Below the pieces are notes generated by a model. That model was not told the DNA's origin and searched no databases. It worked only from the letters and a program-made list of their open reading frames with translations. From Sporosarcina globispora (GTDB lineage Bacteria; Bacillota; Bacilli; Bacillales; Cytobacillaceae), in assembly GCF_001274725.1 (NCBI RefSeq), contig NZ_LGUF01000007.1, positions 35,620 through 99,619 of the forward strand: 64,000 nt of DNA, written 5' to 3'. The number at the start of each line of letters is the position of its first letter. The first letter of the stretch is position 1. The position numbers and the translations under genes are program-made. Positions 34,179 through 43,077 of the stretch are shown here, one piece after another.

Positions 34179-34212
34179 TGCCTGTTTCCAGTTAAACAGA
34201 CGGAAACAGGCA
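34179..34212 (-). terminator. Terminator of IDEAL-domain gene
   Basis: TGCCTGTTTCC / GGAAACAGGCA 11-bp perfect stem, T-rich on the minus side. Confidence 0.8.
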
Positions 34213-34221
34213 CTTCTTCCT

Positions 34222-34557
34222 TTAAATTTTTTTAATATCCTTCACAAGCTCTCTCATCGAGTTCAGCTTCGAGGTCAATTCAAAAAACCATTCTTCATCT
34301 CCAGTGGAAAGGGCAAGATCAATCAGGAATTGAATCTGTTCTTTATTGGCTACTTTTGCTGCCGGCATCTTCTTAACCTGCTTGCTTAGCAGCGGGATGC
34401 TTTTACCTTCAATGGTTTTATTATCACTTGAAATAACTTTTGTCTTAATAATTCCTTCTTCAAGGGTCTCTATATAGCCAATGATTAGTTCCCCTTCACG
34501 GGATTTTCCCTTAATCCAATCCCCCGCTTTTAAAAGGGCATTGTTGCTGGACATCAT
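34222..34557 (-). CDS. IDEAL domain-containing protein
   Basis: A 111-residue protein. N-terminal half is a beta-rich module (GDWIKGKSREGELIIGYIET); C-terminal part carries the IDEAL domain, QIQFLIDLALSTGDEEWFFE, then LTSKLNS. The IDEAL domain occurs in Bacillus YpiB/ComK-related and other small proteins, where it can serve as a protein-recognition motif. Role here unknown. It is downstream of the Rrf2 gene, same strand, 84 bp away. Confidence 0.8.
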   Translation of the reverse strand: MMSSNNALLKAGDWIKGKSREGELIIGYIETLEEGIIKTKVISSDNKTIEGKSIPLLSKQVKKMPAAKVANKEQIQFLIDLALSTGDEEWFFELTSKLNSMRELVKDIKKI

Positions 34558-34640
34558 ATATATTCACCTTCTTTAAAGAGATTCCAAAACTGTAACATTT
34601 TTCATTACATTTTGGCGAATGGGAACTTGGAAGCTCCCAA

Positions 34641-35054
34641 TTAATTTTCTTTATAGATCAGATCAACAATATCTTTTAATGTATAGTGCTTTAAATATTC
34701 GCCCAGATGTTCCTCTGCACCTAAAAAGATATCAATTAAAACTCTTTGCATATTCGCACCCACAACACACGCTTCATTTGAATCCGGACACTTGGGCTGC
34801 AGTGCTCCTTCAGAAGTAATCTTATAAATATCCCAGAGATTAACTTCGCTTAAATCCCGGGCGAAAATAAATCCGCCGCCCGTTCCCTCTTTTGATTTAA
34901 TAAACCCATGTTTTTTTAATAAACTCAGGACTTTTCGGATGCGGACCGGATGGACCCCTGCGCTTTCAGAAATCGCATCGCTCGTTGACATGCGATCCAG
35001 CTGCAGGGCGAGATAAGTTATGCTGTGAATGGCAAGAGTAAAATCGCTATTCAT
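34641..35054 (-). CDS. Rrf2 family regulator, probable repressor of the spx paralogue
   Basis: 137 residues. Winged HTH (STSDAISESAGVHPVRIRKV, GTGGGFIFARD wing) and a short region with two Cys (PKCPDSNEACVVG) that could act as a thiol sensor; the three-Cys Fe-S set of IscR is not complete. It lies 82 bp downstream of an spx paralogue on the same strand. In Bacillus anthracis spxA2 is paired with the Rrf2 repressor SaiR, and this arrangement looks the same. Its own promoter contains the CTGTAA-N9-TTACAG dyad shared with the spx promoter. Confidence 0.85.
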   Translation of the reverse strand: MNSDFTLAIHSITYLALQLDRMSTSDAISESAGVHPVRIRKVLSLLKKHGFIKSKEGTGGGFIFARDLSEVNLWDIYKITSEGALQPKCPDSNEACVVGANMQRVLIDIFLGAEEHLGEYLKHYTLKDIVDLIYKEN

Positions 35055-35084
35055 GGCCGGCCTCCTATATTTTCTGCTACTGTA

Positions 35085-35105
35085 CTGTAATGCTAATCGT
35101 TACAG
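35085..35105. promoter_or_regulatory. Rrf2 operator candidate, copy 1
   Basis: CTGTAA-N9-TTACAG, about 31 bp upstream of the Rrf2 gene start. The spacer ends TAATCG, as in copy 3. Confidence 0.7.
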
Positions 35106-35136
35106 ATTAGCTTGTCAAGAATTTACAACCTGATGC

Positions 35137-35532
35137 CTAGTTAGCCAATTTTTGCAGTTCATTATATGAAAACGTGCGATACTTCCGTGGAAGGAAGCTG
35201 CGGATTTCGTCCTCGTTAAACCCGACCTGAAGTCTTTTTTCATCCAGGATAATCGGTCTGCGCAGCATTTGCGGGTTATCGATGATCAATTGATATAATT
35301 CTTTTAGTGGCAAAGTGTCGATATTGAAGTTTAAATCCTGATAAGCTTTTGATTTAGTTGAAATAATCTCCTCAGTCCCATTCTCAGTAAGGCGAAGAAT
35401 CGATTTAATTTCATCGACTGTAAGCGGATCCGTTACAATATTTCTTTCAACATACTCAATTTGATGCTCCTCCAGCCATGCTCGGGCTTTCCGGCAGGAA
35501 CCGCAGCTTGATGATAAGAATAAATTCACCAT
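35137..35532 (-). CDS. Spx/ArsC family regulator (SpxA2-like paralogue)
   Basis: A 131-residue protein from ATG 35532 (AAGGAGTG upstream; six extra codons before it lack a ribosome binding site). Redox CxxC in [14 protein letters not shown], the RPI-type segment [17 protein letters not shown], and a C-terminal [18 protein letters not shown]. Spx proteins bind the RNA polymerase alpha C-terminal domain and switch on thiol stress genes. The divergence from canonical Spx and the adjacent Rrf2 gene suggest the stress-induced paralogue. Two operator-like dyads lie upstream. Confidence 0.88.
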   Translation of the reverse strand: MVNLFLSSSCGSCRKARAWLEEHQIEYVERNIVTDPLTVDEIKSILRLTENGTEEIISTKSKAYQDLNFNIDTLPLKELYQLIIDNPQMLRRPIILDEKRLQVGFNEDEIRSFLPRKYRTFSYNELQKLAN

Positions 35533-35573
35533 TTTATAACACTCCTTCATCAGTTATATCAGATAAATTAAAA

Positions 35574-35594
35574 ATGTAATAAATTTATTTACAG
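35574..35594. promoter_or_regulatory. Rrf2 operator candidate, copy 2
   Basis: ATGTAA-N9-TTACAG, 42 bp upstream of the spx start; one base off the full dyad. Confidence 0.6.
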
Positions 35595-35636
35595 TTAACA
35601 TTCAAAAACAAAGAGTTATTTTCCTAATCGGGTATA

Positions 35637-35657
35637 CTGTAATCATAATCGTTACAG
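35637..35657. promoter_or_regulatory. Rrf2 operator candidate, copy 3
   Basis: CTGTAA-N9-TTACAG with the same TAATCG spacer end as copy 1; about 105 bp upstream of spx and 185 bp upstream of the MocR gene. Confidence 0.65.
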
Positions 35658-35821
35658 TTAATTTAGTCAAGATGAACTTTTAGATTCGAATAATATTTAT
35701 AAAATATTACACCCTAATAGTAAAAATGGAGTGGTAACCTTATTAAATCCTCCGCATCCTGTATTTTAGAGAAAGACTGGTATAATAATTCTAAAGTTTC
35801 ATGTCGAAAAGGATGTTTCAA

Positions 35822-37252
35822 TTGGATTGGAAACCTGATAGAAAATCGAAAACACCTATTTATAAGCAGCTCGCCATGTTTATAGAAAACGGAATAGCAG
35901 ATGGCACCTTCCCCCCTGACAAACCGCTGCCCTCAGAAAGAGGATTGGCAAAAAAGTTCTATATCAATCGAAGTACGGTTGTTGCGGCGTATGATGAGCT
36001 GGAATCAAACGGGATCGTTGAACGAAATCGAGGAAGCGGTACGATGGTCAGCAAAGATATCTGGGGAATGGCAAAAAGGCGAATTCCGAGCTGGAGCAGG
36101 TATATCGAAGCAGGCTCCTTTTTGCCCAACTTGCCAGTCACACAAAGGATCCATAAAGAACTCGCAGAAACTAAGCTGATCAACATGGCCAGCGGGGAGC
36201 TCTCTCAGGACCTCTTTCCTTTGACTTCGCTAAGAGAGATCTCTTCCAACCGCTCTTTTATCGGGACACTAGGCTACGATCACCCTCAAGGTAATGAAAT
36301 CCTGAGAAAAACACTGGCTGACCATGTTAGAAAGTTTCGGGACATCGAGAGCAGCGCTTCTTCCATACTTATTACATCCGGTGCGCAGCAGGCCCTGCAC
36401 CTTGTCGTCCAATGCCTATTAAAGCCCGGGGAATCTGTTGCCATCGAGGATCCATCCTATCACTACAGCCTTCCAATCTTTAAATCAGCCGGAGTTAAGA
36501 CTTATTATCTAAAAACAGGCAATGATGGTGTGAATCCTGATGATATTATAGCTTTGTATAAAAAACATCGAATTAAGATGATCTTTCTAAATCCCATTTT
36601 CCAGAACCCTACAGGGACATTGCTGCCTGAAAACAAACGCAGAAAAATCCTTGAACTGTCTTCTGAATATGGAATTCCGGTTGTGGAAGATGATCCATAC
36701 AGCCTAACGTCCTTTACCGGCGAAAAGATGAAGACCCTCAAATCTCTAGATCGCAATGGCAATGTATTGTATATCAGCTCTCTTACCAAAATTGTCGCTT
36801 CCGGCCTCAGAATCGGCTGGATCATCGGCCCCAGATCAGTAATTGAGCGGTTATCAGATGCCAAGCAGCAGGTGGATTTCGGCCACGGAAGCTATTCGCA
36901 ATGGATCGCGAATGATTTTATTGAATCCGCAGACTTTGAGTCACATTTAAATTCTCTGACCAAGCAATTGGAGCAGCGAAGGAACCAAATCGTTTCAAGC
37001 CTGGATCATTTCTTGAAAGACCAAGTGGAATTCAGCACTCCGCAAGGCGGTATCCACCTTTGGTGCAGGATCAAAAAAGAGCACAATGAGAATTACCTGC
37101 TCGAAGAATCCATCAAACGAGGTGTCATCTATGTCCCCGGAACAACCATGGGATCTGAGAAAGGCTTCGTAAGGTTTACCTTTGGCAGGGAAAAAGAAGA
37201 AAACATCCATGAGGGGATTAAGCGGTTTGCTGATGCTCTGAGGTCGATATAA
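35822..37252 (+). CDS. MocR/GntR-type PLP-dependent regulator
   Basis: 476 residues from TTG 35822 (LDWKPDRKSKTPIYKQ), which has AAAAGG 9 nt upstream and is the usual start of this family; ATG 35801 would add seven residues. The N-terminal GntR winged HTH (PLPSERGLAKKFYINRSTVV) is followed by an aminotransferase-like domain with the PLP Lys in SSLTKIVASGLRIGW and the Asp of VVEDDPYS. MocR proteins usually act as regulators (vitamin B6, GABA, bacilysin); the target is not evident. Confidence 0.88.
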   Translation: MDWKPDRKSKTPIYKQLAMFIENGIADGTFPPDKPLPSERGLAKKFYINRSTVVAAYDELESNGIVERNRGSGTMVSKDIWGMAKRRIPSWSRYIEAGSFLPNLPVTQRIHKELAETKLINMASGELSQDLFPLTSLREISSNRSFIGTLGYDHPQGNEILRKTLADHVRKFRDIESSASSILITSGAQQALHLVVQCLLKPGESVAIEDPSYHYSLPIFKSAGVKTYYLKTGNDGVNPDDIIALYKKHRIKMIFLNPIFQNPTGTLLPENKRRKILELSSEYGIPVVEDDPYSLTSFTGEKMKTLKSLDRNGNVLYISSLTKIVASGLRIGWIIGPRSVIERLSDAKQQVDFGHGSYSQWIANDFIESADFESHLNSLTKQLEQRRNQIVSSLDHFLKDQVEFSTPQGGIHLWCRIKKEHNENYLLEESIKRGVIYVPGTTMGSEKGFVRFTFGREKEENIHEGIKRFADALRSI

Positions 37253-37289
37253 AAGACAAAACGCTTGGTATGCGTTTTGTCTTTTATTT
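37251..37289 (+). terminator. Terminator of the MocR gene
   Basis: AAAAGACAAAACGC / GCGTTTTGTCTTTT 14-bp perfect stem with flanking T run. Confidence 0.88.
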
Positions 37290-37336
37290 TCTTTTTTAAA
37301 CACAAGATTATTACAAAAGAAACTTGGCTAACAGCA

Positions 37337-37795
37337 TTATTTAGTTGTACTTAATTCATAATGATAGAATTGCTCATCACGCTTGAACCCAATTTTTTCA
37401 TAGAGCCTTTGGGCATTGAAATTGTCATGTGCTGTGCTAAGGCTGATGCTGACCGCCCCTGTTTCAGCAGCAAGCTCTTTCGCCTTTTCAATAAGCATTT
37501 CCCCTATTCCATGCTTCCTTGCTTGTGCATCCACATACAAGTCATTCAAGATCCAAGCCCTTTTCATCGATATAGAAGAAAATGTTGGGTAAAGCTGAGT
37601 GAATCCAAGATACGTCCCTTCATTTCTTGCCACAAATATGACAGAATCCTTATTCTCTAAGCGCTCTTTTATGTATTCACCTGCTGCTTGCAAATTCGAT
37701 CCTTGTTTATAAAACACCCGATATAAATTAAACAAAGCTGAAACTCCTATTAAATCGTTCATTGAAGCTTGATAGATTTCCATTATCATAACCAC
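37337..37795 (-). CDS. GNAT family acetyltransferase
   Basis: 152 residues with motif A LYVDAQARKHGIGEMLIEKA and the C-terminal LSTAHDNFNAQRLYEKIGF block. Substrate unknown; convergent with the MocR gene. Confidence 0.85.
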   Translation of the reverse strand: MVMIMEIYQASMNDLIGVSALFNLYRVFYKQGSNLQAAGEYIKERLENKDSVIFVARNEGTYLGFTQLYPTFSSISMKRAWILNDLYVDAQARKHGIGEMLIEKAKELAAETGAVSISLSTAHDNFNAQRLYEKIGFKRDEQFYHYELSTTK

Positions 37796-37860
37796 CTTAA
37801 AAATTTTAGTTAAGTAATTATATTAATATTAACAAAAGTTTGTAAACTCCTATTAAAAAA

Positions 37861-37881
37861 TGCCCCAAATCTCTTAGGGCA
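37861..37881 (-). terminator. Terminator of ABC-2 permease gene
   Basis: TGCCCTAAGAGATTTGGGGCA hairpin followed by T6 on the minus strand. Confidence 0.75.
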
Positions 37882-37902
37882 CCCAAATTATTAATGTTTT
37901 TC

Positions 37903-38643
37903 TTACTTCCCGCTCCACCGAAAAAATCGGGTTGCAAGCATAGCAGACAAAATCGCAATCCCAATTAGAAGAGCAGCCTCAAAGCCGTATTCCGTGATAG
38001 GAGCTTCGGTCCATGTCCCCCTCAGCAATTGAATCACATAATAAAGCGGAAGGACTTTGGCTGCGTATTGAAGAACAGTCGGCATCATCTCAAGTGGAAA
38101 TGTTGCACCCGACAGAAACAGCATCAGGTTCAGGAATAAGGAACTGATCGCCGCTGCAGATTGTGTGTTTTTTGCTAAGGATGTCAGGAATAAAGCAAAC
38201 GGGAAAAAGGCCAGGATGCTGATTAGCAGCGAGAGCAGCGTACTTCCTATATAAGTCGGCAGGGTTAAGTCATAAAGAAGCATGCCAAAGACCATGAGCA
38301 GCACAGCAGATATGGCAAAGATGACGGTGCCTTGAAAGGTATGGGCAGCGAGGATTTTCCAAGGCTGGAGAGGAGTTGACTGATATCTTCTCAATACACC
38401 TGTTTCCCGGTGATTGGTTAAGACGGTTCCCAGTGTGAAGAAGGAAGTGGTCACGATGTTGACGCCAATCCATGAAGGAACAAAGTATTCCGCAAAAGCC
38501 TTTTGGCTCATGTTATCGCCAACAAACATTGAACCAAAAAGCCAAATCATCACAACCAGGAATAGGAACGTCCAAAACACGCTCAGACGATCTCTAAAGA
38601 ACATCTTCGTTTCAAGACTGGCAAGCTTTACGATTGCGTTCAT
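37903..38643 (-). CDS. ABC-2 type transporter permease
   Basis: 246 residues, six membrane segments; N-terminal ETKMFFRDRLSVFWTFLF and FLSGATFPLEMMPTVLQYAAK are typical of ABC-2 permeases (YfiM/YfiN type, drug or lipid export). Its start ATG overlaps the stop of the small chimeric frame upstream as ATGA. No full ATPase gene is present next to it, so the exporter would lack its motor unless supplied elsewhere. Confidence 0.85.
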   Translation of the reverse strand: MNAIVKLASLETKMFFRDRLSVFWTFLFLVVMIWLFGSMFVGDNMSQKAFAEYFVPSWIGVNIVTTSFFTLGTVLTNHRETGVLRRYQSTPLQPWKILAAHTFQGTVIFAISAVLLMVFGMLLYDLTLPTYIGSTLLSLLISILAFFPFALFLTSLAKNTQSAAAISSLFLNLMLFLSGATFPLEMMPTVLQYAAKVLPLYYVIQLLRGTWTEAPITEYGFEAALLIGIAILSAMLATRFFRWSGK

Positions 38644-38813
38644 CCAATTTTCTCCTTTTCTAGGTACTGGACAAATAAGTCATCGAGGGAACCCTTCATC
38701 CCCACCGGTTTATCAGAATATCCAAGTCTGTCATAGCGAACCTTGATTTCTTTGCAATGGATTGTCACCGAGGTTTCTTCGTTACGCGGGTCGATGTCGA
38801 GCAAGATTTTCAT
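38640..38813 (-). pseudogene. Chimeric remnant: LytTR-protein start joined to ABC ATPase end
   Basis: A 57-codon frame with a good AAAGGAGGA ribosome binding site. It starts MKILLDIDPRNEETSVTIHC, as LytTR-domain regulators do, and ends KGSLDDLFVQYLEKEKIG, which resembles the C-terminus of ABC-2 ATPases. The stop overlaps the permease start (ATGA). The simplest reading is an in-frame deletion that fused the first and last parts of two operon genes, removing most of the regulator and the ATPase. Confidence 0.55.
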
Positions 38814-38946
38814 GAAGGGCGCTCCTCCTTTCCATCAGCTTTATAAATTTAGTATAGATGGCTAATTTCCAATTGTCACCAGCATAAAGGCTACACGCAG
38901 GATGAGGACGGTAAGTTGCAGTAATTTACGTACGTCCTGCAGGCAT

Positions 38947-38987
38947 AAAAAAGCCTAAATCACTAAGGATCCAGGCTTCTATTTTTT
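38947..38987 (-). terminator. Terminator of YfmQ-like gene
   Basis: AAGCCT / AGGCTT arms around a GATCC-containing loop, T6 on the minus strand. Confidence 0.7.
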
Positions 38988-38993
38988 CCTATA

Positions 38994-39431
38994 TTATATG
39001 GCCTTTATTGCCAGTGAACTGCTTTGAAGGCTATCAGAAATGAGGCTGTATGCGATGACTTTTTTCCTGCGCTGTTTGACCACATCAATCCGGTCCTTAT
39101 AACTAAATATGAACAGTCTGTCATCTCTGTCTAGAAACTCGATAACTATAGGTGTTCCGCAATTCTCCGGCTGTAAAAAAAGCTGTTCGTTCCCAGGATG
39201 GATATAATGTTTCTTAATAAATATTCCTTCATTAAACTGATTGATAATCTGAATTTTCTCCTTATCTTCCAGCCTATTATCACCAATTGTGACTGTAACC
39301 TCTTTCTCATCAAGCTTGGAATGAGTTTCAAATTTCCGGATCAGCCAATTAACCGTGCCAGTCGGCATACAGGTCAGCACGATTTTCAGCAGACTAACGA
39401 GAATAATAGGTACCAATACTGCCCATGTCAT
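38994..39431 (-). CDS. YfmQ-like protein
   Basis: 145 residues: one N-terminal membrane helix (WAVLVPIILVSLLKIVL), then a soluble beta-rich domain with VTVTIGDNRLEDKEK, FLQPENCGTPIVIEF and FIFSYKDRIDVV. Length and pattern fit Bacillus YfmQ family proteins, which have no known function. A second small membrane protein gene lies 22 bp upstream and is probably co-transcribed. Confidence 0.55.
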   Translation of the reverse strand: MTWAVLVPIILVSLLKIVLTCMPTGTVNWLIRKFETHSKLDEKEVTVTIGDNRLEDKEKIQIINQFNEGIFIKKHYIHPGNEQLFLQPENCGTPIVIEFLDRDDRLFIFSYKDRIDVVKQRRKKVIAYSLISDSLQSSSLAIKAI

Positions 39432-39453
39432 CTTTCTTCATCTCCATCTGTAT

Positions 39454-39645
39454 TTAAATCCGCCAAATATAAACTCCGAGAGAAGCTAATCCGATAAAAA
39501 TAATAACCACATATATTAAGGTTAAATTGGTTGTGTTCCGTTTTACAGAACTTCCATAGTTCTCATCAGCCTTGCCTGTCAGCAGCAAAGTCGAAACCAC
39601 AGCAAAAATTAAGATGATAACAACCAGCCCAAGCATTATTCCCAT
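39454..39645 (-). CDS. Small two-helix membrane protein
   Basis: A 63-residue protein from ATG 39645 (AGAGGTG upstream); a GTG three codons earlier is possible. Two hydrophobic helices (IMLGLVVIILIFAVVSTLLL and LIYVVIIFIGLASLGVYIW) separated by a polar loop GKADENYGSSVKRNTTN. Family unrecognised; in the same direction as the YfmQ-like gene. Confidence 0.6.
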   Translation of the reverse strand: MGIMLGLVVIILIFAVVSTLLLTGKADENYGSSVKRNTTNLTLIYVVIIFIGLASLGVYIWRI

Positions 39646-39917
39646 GCTGCGCACCTCTTCTTTTACATTTTGAAAAACTTTTATAACTAAATAATAACGT
39701 AAACAAACCGATATTTAACCATCCAATTCAATATAAAATTAGCCATCCACTTTCACCAAATAAAAATGCCGCTCCCAGCTTATAATAGGTACGGCATACT
39801 ATTCTTGAATTCTACTTATCAGGCATAGAAAGGGCGCTGAACCATTTTCTTCTTGCTGGTGAAATCCGGAAAAATTATGTTATTATTATCAAAGACTATT
39901 TATAAGCGGAGATAAAA

Positions 39918-40370
39918 ATGAGGAAAATAATCAGATTGATCATGGGGATAAGCTTTCTTTTTTACCTATGCACATTAACGGGTTTACTCTTTTTTATGTC
40001 GAGAGGATTTTGGGCAGACATACCGTTAATGGAATATATGAAGCTTTCCTCCAATTTTGTGCCCTTTAAGACAATTAATGGGTATTTAATGGCTATTTCA
40101 AATAGAAGCATGAATTTAATCATTCCTATAAAAAACCTTGCCGGCAATGTGGCAGCATTTTTGCCAATGGGAATTTTTCTTCCTTATTTTTTTAGAAGGC
40201 TAGAGAGACTTAAATCATTTGCAATTACTATGACTGTCATGATCCTTTGTGTGGAGGTTCTACAACTAGTCACAAGAAGAGGAAGTATGGATATTGATGA
40301 CTTTATTCTTAATATCATTGGAGCGTTACTAGGGTTTGGATTATGGAAAGTGTTGGCTTCCCAGAAGTAA
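39918..40370 (+). CDS. VanZ family protein
   Basis: 150 residues, four membrane helices; the family core NLAGNVAAFLPMGIFLPYFF, EVLQLVTRRGSMDIDDFILN and IIGALLGFGLW is complete. VanZ confers low-level teicoplanin resistance in enterococci; most chromosomal homologues have no known substrate. Confidence 0.88.
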   Translation: MRKIIRLIMGISFLFYLCTLTGLLFFMSRGFWADIPLMEYMKLSSNFVPFKTINGYLMAISNRSMNLIIPIKNLAGNVAAFLPMGIFLPYFFRRLERLKSFAITMTVMILCVEVLQLVTRRGSMDIDDFILNIIGALLGFGLWKVLASQK

Positions 40371-40394
40371 GAGATAAAGCAGCAAATATTTAAG

Positions 40395-40423
40395 AAAATG
40401 CCTGTCTAGACACAGGCATTTTC
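40395..40423. terminator. Bidirectional terminator
   Basis: AAAATGCCTGT / ACAGGCATTTT 11-bp stem between the convergent VanZ and hydrolase genes. Confidence 0.85.
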
Positions 40424-40425
40424 TA

Positions 40426-41880
40426 TTACCTTGACTTTTTAAAGGCTGATATAATCAGCTGCAGTCCATTTATCGCTAGTAAAATTACTGACAAAACCGT
40501 CAAAAGAGCGATATCAGGCGCAAAAACGGAAATGGAATTCCAAGGGGAAGCAGTACTATATGTGAGAAGAGGAACTAGCGCTGCTGACAGTACAATAAAA
40601 AGCAGCCCTAAAAATAGTCCCGCTCCCTTTTTTAGAGACTTCTGGGCTCTGAATCTTTTCCATAAATAGATTGAAAGCATAATTAGCAGCAAAATACATC
40701 CCAGCATAAGGCATTGTATGGCCAGACTATGATCAGGAACTTGTTCAGGCTCATCGCCATTTAAAAGATTAATAATATTATTCTTCAGATAGTAAAGCCC
40801 ATCTTCCTCTAAAATATGATTTTTATTAGTCAGAATCACGCCGCCCCAGCCAGTTTCTGGAATATAAAAGACTTCTGCATGCGAATCAGGGGTGGAACCA
40901 GAATGCCAGATGATTTCTTTGGGAGTATCCGGGTTTGATATGCGTATTCCTAAACCGTAATAGCGATCCTCTCCTGTTTGGACCTGTGGTGTCATATATA
41001 AATCCAATGCTTTGTCACTGATAAAATGATCTGGCCCTTTCCCGCTCAATAATTTTACTAATTGGACCATATCTGCAGAACTGGCCGTAATGTATCCGTA
41101 TGGTGCCCCAGCATTATCATAGGCTACAGAACTTTTCACCGGCACTCCAAACCACGATTGATAGCCGCTGAGGTACCCTTTCTTATAAGCCCCCTCTTTA
41201 TTGGCTGCAGCATTTTTCATTCCTAAAGGTTCAAAGATCTCCTTTTGCATATACTCCGCATATGACATTCCTGTTAGTTCTTCAATCAGAGCACCCAAAA
41301 TTAAAAAATTGGCATTGCTGTATTGATGTTTCTCACCAGGCCCGGCAGTTAGATCAACTTCTGACAATATCTTGACTTGATTCTTAATAGCATTACTGCC
41401 TGCTAACTCTTTATCAGATAGTGCCAGCCCATCATAAGTACTAAACCCGCTTGTTTGCGACAGCAATTGCTCCACTGTTATTTCGGCAGCTTTCCCATTT
41501 TTCAGTGTGAACCAGGGTAGGTATTCTTGAACGCTATCATCCAGGCGGATGGTTCCATTATCAGCTAATTTCATAATAGCAATTCCAGTTAATGATTTAC
41601 TTATGGAGCCAATCGTAAAAGGAGTTTGTCCTGTAACCTTCTCCTCTGATTCTCCAGTAACGCCCCATGATTTTGAAAAAAACAGCTCATTGTTATGAAC
41701 GATGGCAACTGATGCTCCTGGGACTTGATATTCCTCAAGGTAATCCTCAATACCCTTCTCAATTTTTGCTTCGGTGTCTCCCTCAGCTGAAGCCGGAGCT
41801 TCAAGTGAAGTAATAGTAATTGAAGTGAGCAAGAAAAGAACCATTATGATCTTTAATAAATTGGACGGCAGGAATGTCAT
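40426..41880 (-). CDS. Serine hydrolase, beta-lactamase/PBP-like, membrane-anchored
   Basis: 484 residues. Signal peptide (LLKIIMVLFLLTSITITSLEAPASA), a catalytic domain with SxxK in TIGSISKSLTG, YSN in KHQYSNANF and HSG in IIWHSGSTP, then about three C-terminal membrane helices. The layout is that of FmtA/PbpE-like class C hydrolases facing the outside; such enzymes act on D-amino acid esters, peptides or teichoic acid. Not a proven beta-lactamase. Confidence 0.85.
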   Translation of the reverse strand: MTFLPSNLLKIIMVLFLLTSITITSLEAPASAEGDTEAKIEKGIEDYLEEYQVPGASVAIVHNNELFFSKSWGVTGESEEKVTGQTPFTIGSISKSLTGIAIMKLADNGTIRLDDSVQEYLPWFTLKNGKAAEITVEQLLSQTSGFSTYDGLALSDKELAGSNAIKNQVKILSEVDLTAGPGEKHQYSNANFLILGALIEELTGMSYAEYMQKEIFEPLGMKNAAANKEGAYKKGYLSGYQSWFGVPVKSSVAYDNAGAPYGYITASSADMVQLVKLLSGKGPDHFISDKALDLYMTPQVQTGEDRYYGLGIRISNPDTPKEIIWHSGSTPDSHAEVFYIPETGWGGVILTNKNHILEEDGLYYLKNNIINLLNGDEPEQVPDHSLAIQCLMLGCILLLIMLSIYLWKRFRAQKSLKKGAGLFLGLLFIVLSAALVPLLTYSTASPWNSISVFAPDIALLTVLSVILLAINGLQLIISAFKKSR

Positions 41881-42418
41881 ATGATTACTCCCTCTAAAAA
41901 TGTTGATTTATCAACGGTTTGACCTATTATTGGGGTGCTAAAAGATATCTATCAACAAGTTCACTTTCTTGATTTCATCTTACCTGTATTTTGAAATTGC
42001 TAAAATGAGCCTAAGCTTTATTTTCAAATAAGACTTGAGATGTAGCAGATGATCGGACTCTTTCTATCAAGATGGAGAATTTAGAAAAAGATAATACATA
42101 ATAAGGGAGGGTACGCAGGGGTAGGGAGGCAAACAAATAAAGATGACTGCAGCGCTCAGGCTTTCTTTACATCTTTGAAATGGAGGTCCTCCTATGTTTT
42201 GGTTATGATGATTTTTGGAAATTCATGCAAGGTACGGAAAAAGAATATACGGAAGCGAAAACTCAATAAGATCAAATGAGCTCAAAGCATAAGCTTTGAG
42301 CTCATTTGATTTACATCAGGTCTGCTGGTTATACCAGGATATCTGGGTACACGCACAGATTAGAGGTATATGCATACTTTATCTGAGAAATTCATTTTCC
42401 CAGAAGGACTGAGCAGTA
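41881..42418. other. Intergenic region with a long perfect hairpin
   Basis: Leftward promoter of the hydrolase at the left. A short frame around 42180-42266 reads CFGYDDFWKFMQGTEKEY but has no ribosome binding site and is probably a remnant. The 18-bp hairpin at 42271-42310 follows it. Confidence 0.4.
42271..42310. terminator. 18-bp perfect hairpin with tetraloop
   Basis: ATCAAATGAGCTCAAAGC, loop ATAA, then the exact complement. No U run on either side beyond TTTGAT, so it may be a weak terminator or a DNA dyad. Confidence 0.5.
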
Positions 42419-43030
42419 ATGGTTAAATACTTGGATTACACCTCTCCGTCTTTAAATTACTTTTTTGATGTGAACAAAAGCAATCTGATGAAAAAAGATA
42501 ACCGCAATTTTATAAATGTATTGGGTATTCAGCAATTAAACACGCTTGAAGATGTCTCGCTTCTGGATATCTATCTAAGTAAAAGCAATGTAGTAGAGCC
42601 CCATTATCACCAAAATGCTGCTGAATTGGTTTATTGTATTTCCGGTGCTGCAACGGTTTCATTACTTAATCCATTTACAAAACAAATCCAGAATTATTAC
42701 ATTACTCCTGGGCAGGTAGCCAATGTCCCGCAAGGCTGGTGGCATTATGAGGTTGCGAATACGGACAACACTCATCTGCTGGCTATCTTTAACGCACCGA
42801 CGCCTGAGGTCATCCTGGGATCTGACATTCTCAAATTAACACCTTCAAATATAATGGCGCACACTTATTGTATGGATGAAAAGCAATGGAAAAAGACAAT
42901 AGCACCTGTCCAGCCTTCAACCTTTATCGGCCCGACAAAAGACTGCAGCAGAAATGCTTATATCCCGCAGCCAAATCAACAATATCAATACACACAGCAA
43001 TATTCCCCTCAACAAATGTATTATTATTGA
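42419..43030 (+). CDS. Cupin domain protein
   Basis: 203 residues. Single cupin with metal ligand motif PHYHQNAAELVYCISG and the second motif PGQVANVPQGWWHYEV. Pattern resembles oxalate decarboxylase-like bicupin halves and spore-coat cupins. The C-terminal tail is rich in Gln and Tyr (QPNQQYQYTQQYSPQQMYYY), as in spore surface proteins. Substrate unknown. Confidence 0.82.
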   Translation: MVKYLDYTSPSLNYFFDVNKSNLMKKDNRNFINVLGIQQLNTLEDVSLLDIYLSKSNVVEPHYHQNAAELVYCISGAATVSLLNPFTKQIQNYYITPGQVANVPQGWWHYEVANTDNTHLLAIFNAPTPEVILGSDILKLTPSNIMAHTYCMDEKQWKKTIAPVQPSTFIGPTKDCSRNAYIPQPNQQYQYTQQYSPQQMYYY

Positions 43031-43038
43031 GATTTAAC

Positions 43039-43062
43039 AGGCATGGATTTTTTCCATGCCTT
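43039..43062 (+). terminator. Terminator of cupin gene
   Basis: AGGCATGG / CCATGCCT stem with T6 in the loop and T3 after it. Confidence 0.65.
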
Positions 43063-43077
43063 TCCTCTAAGGTTTTC

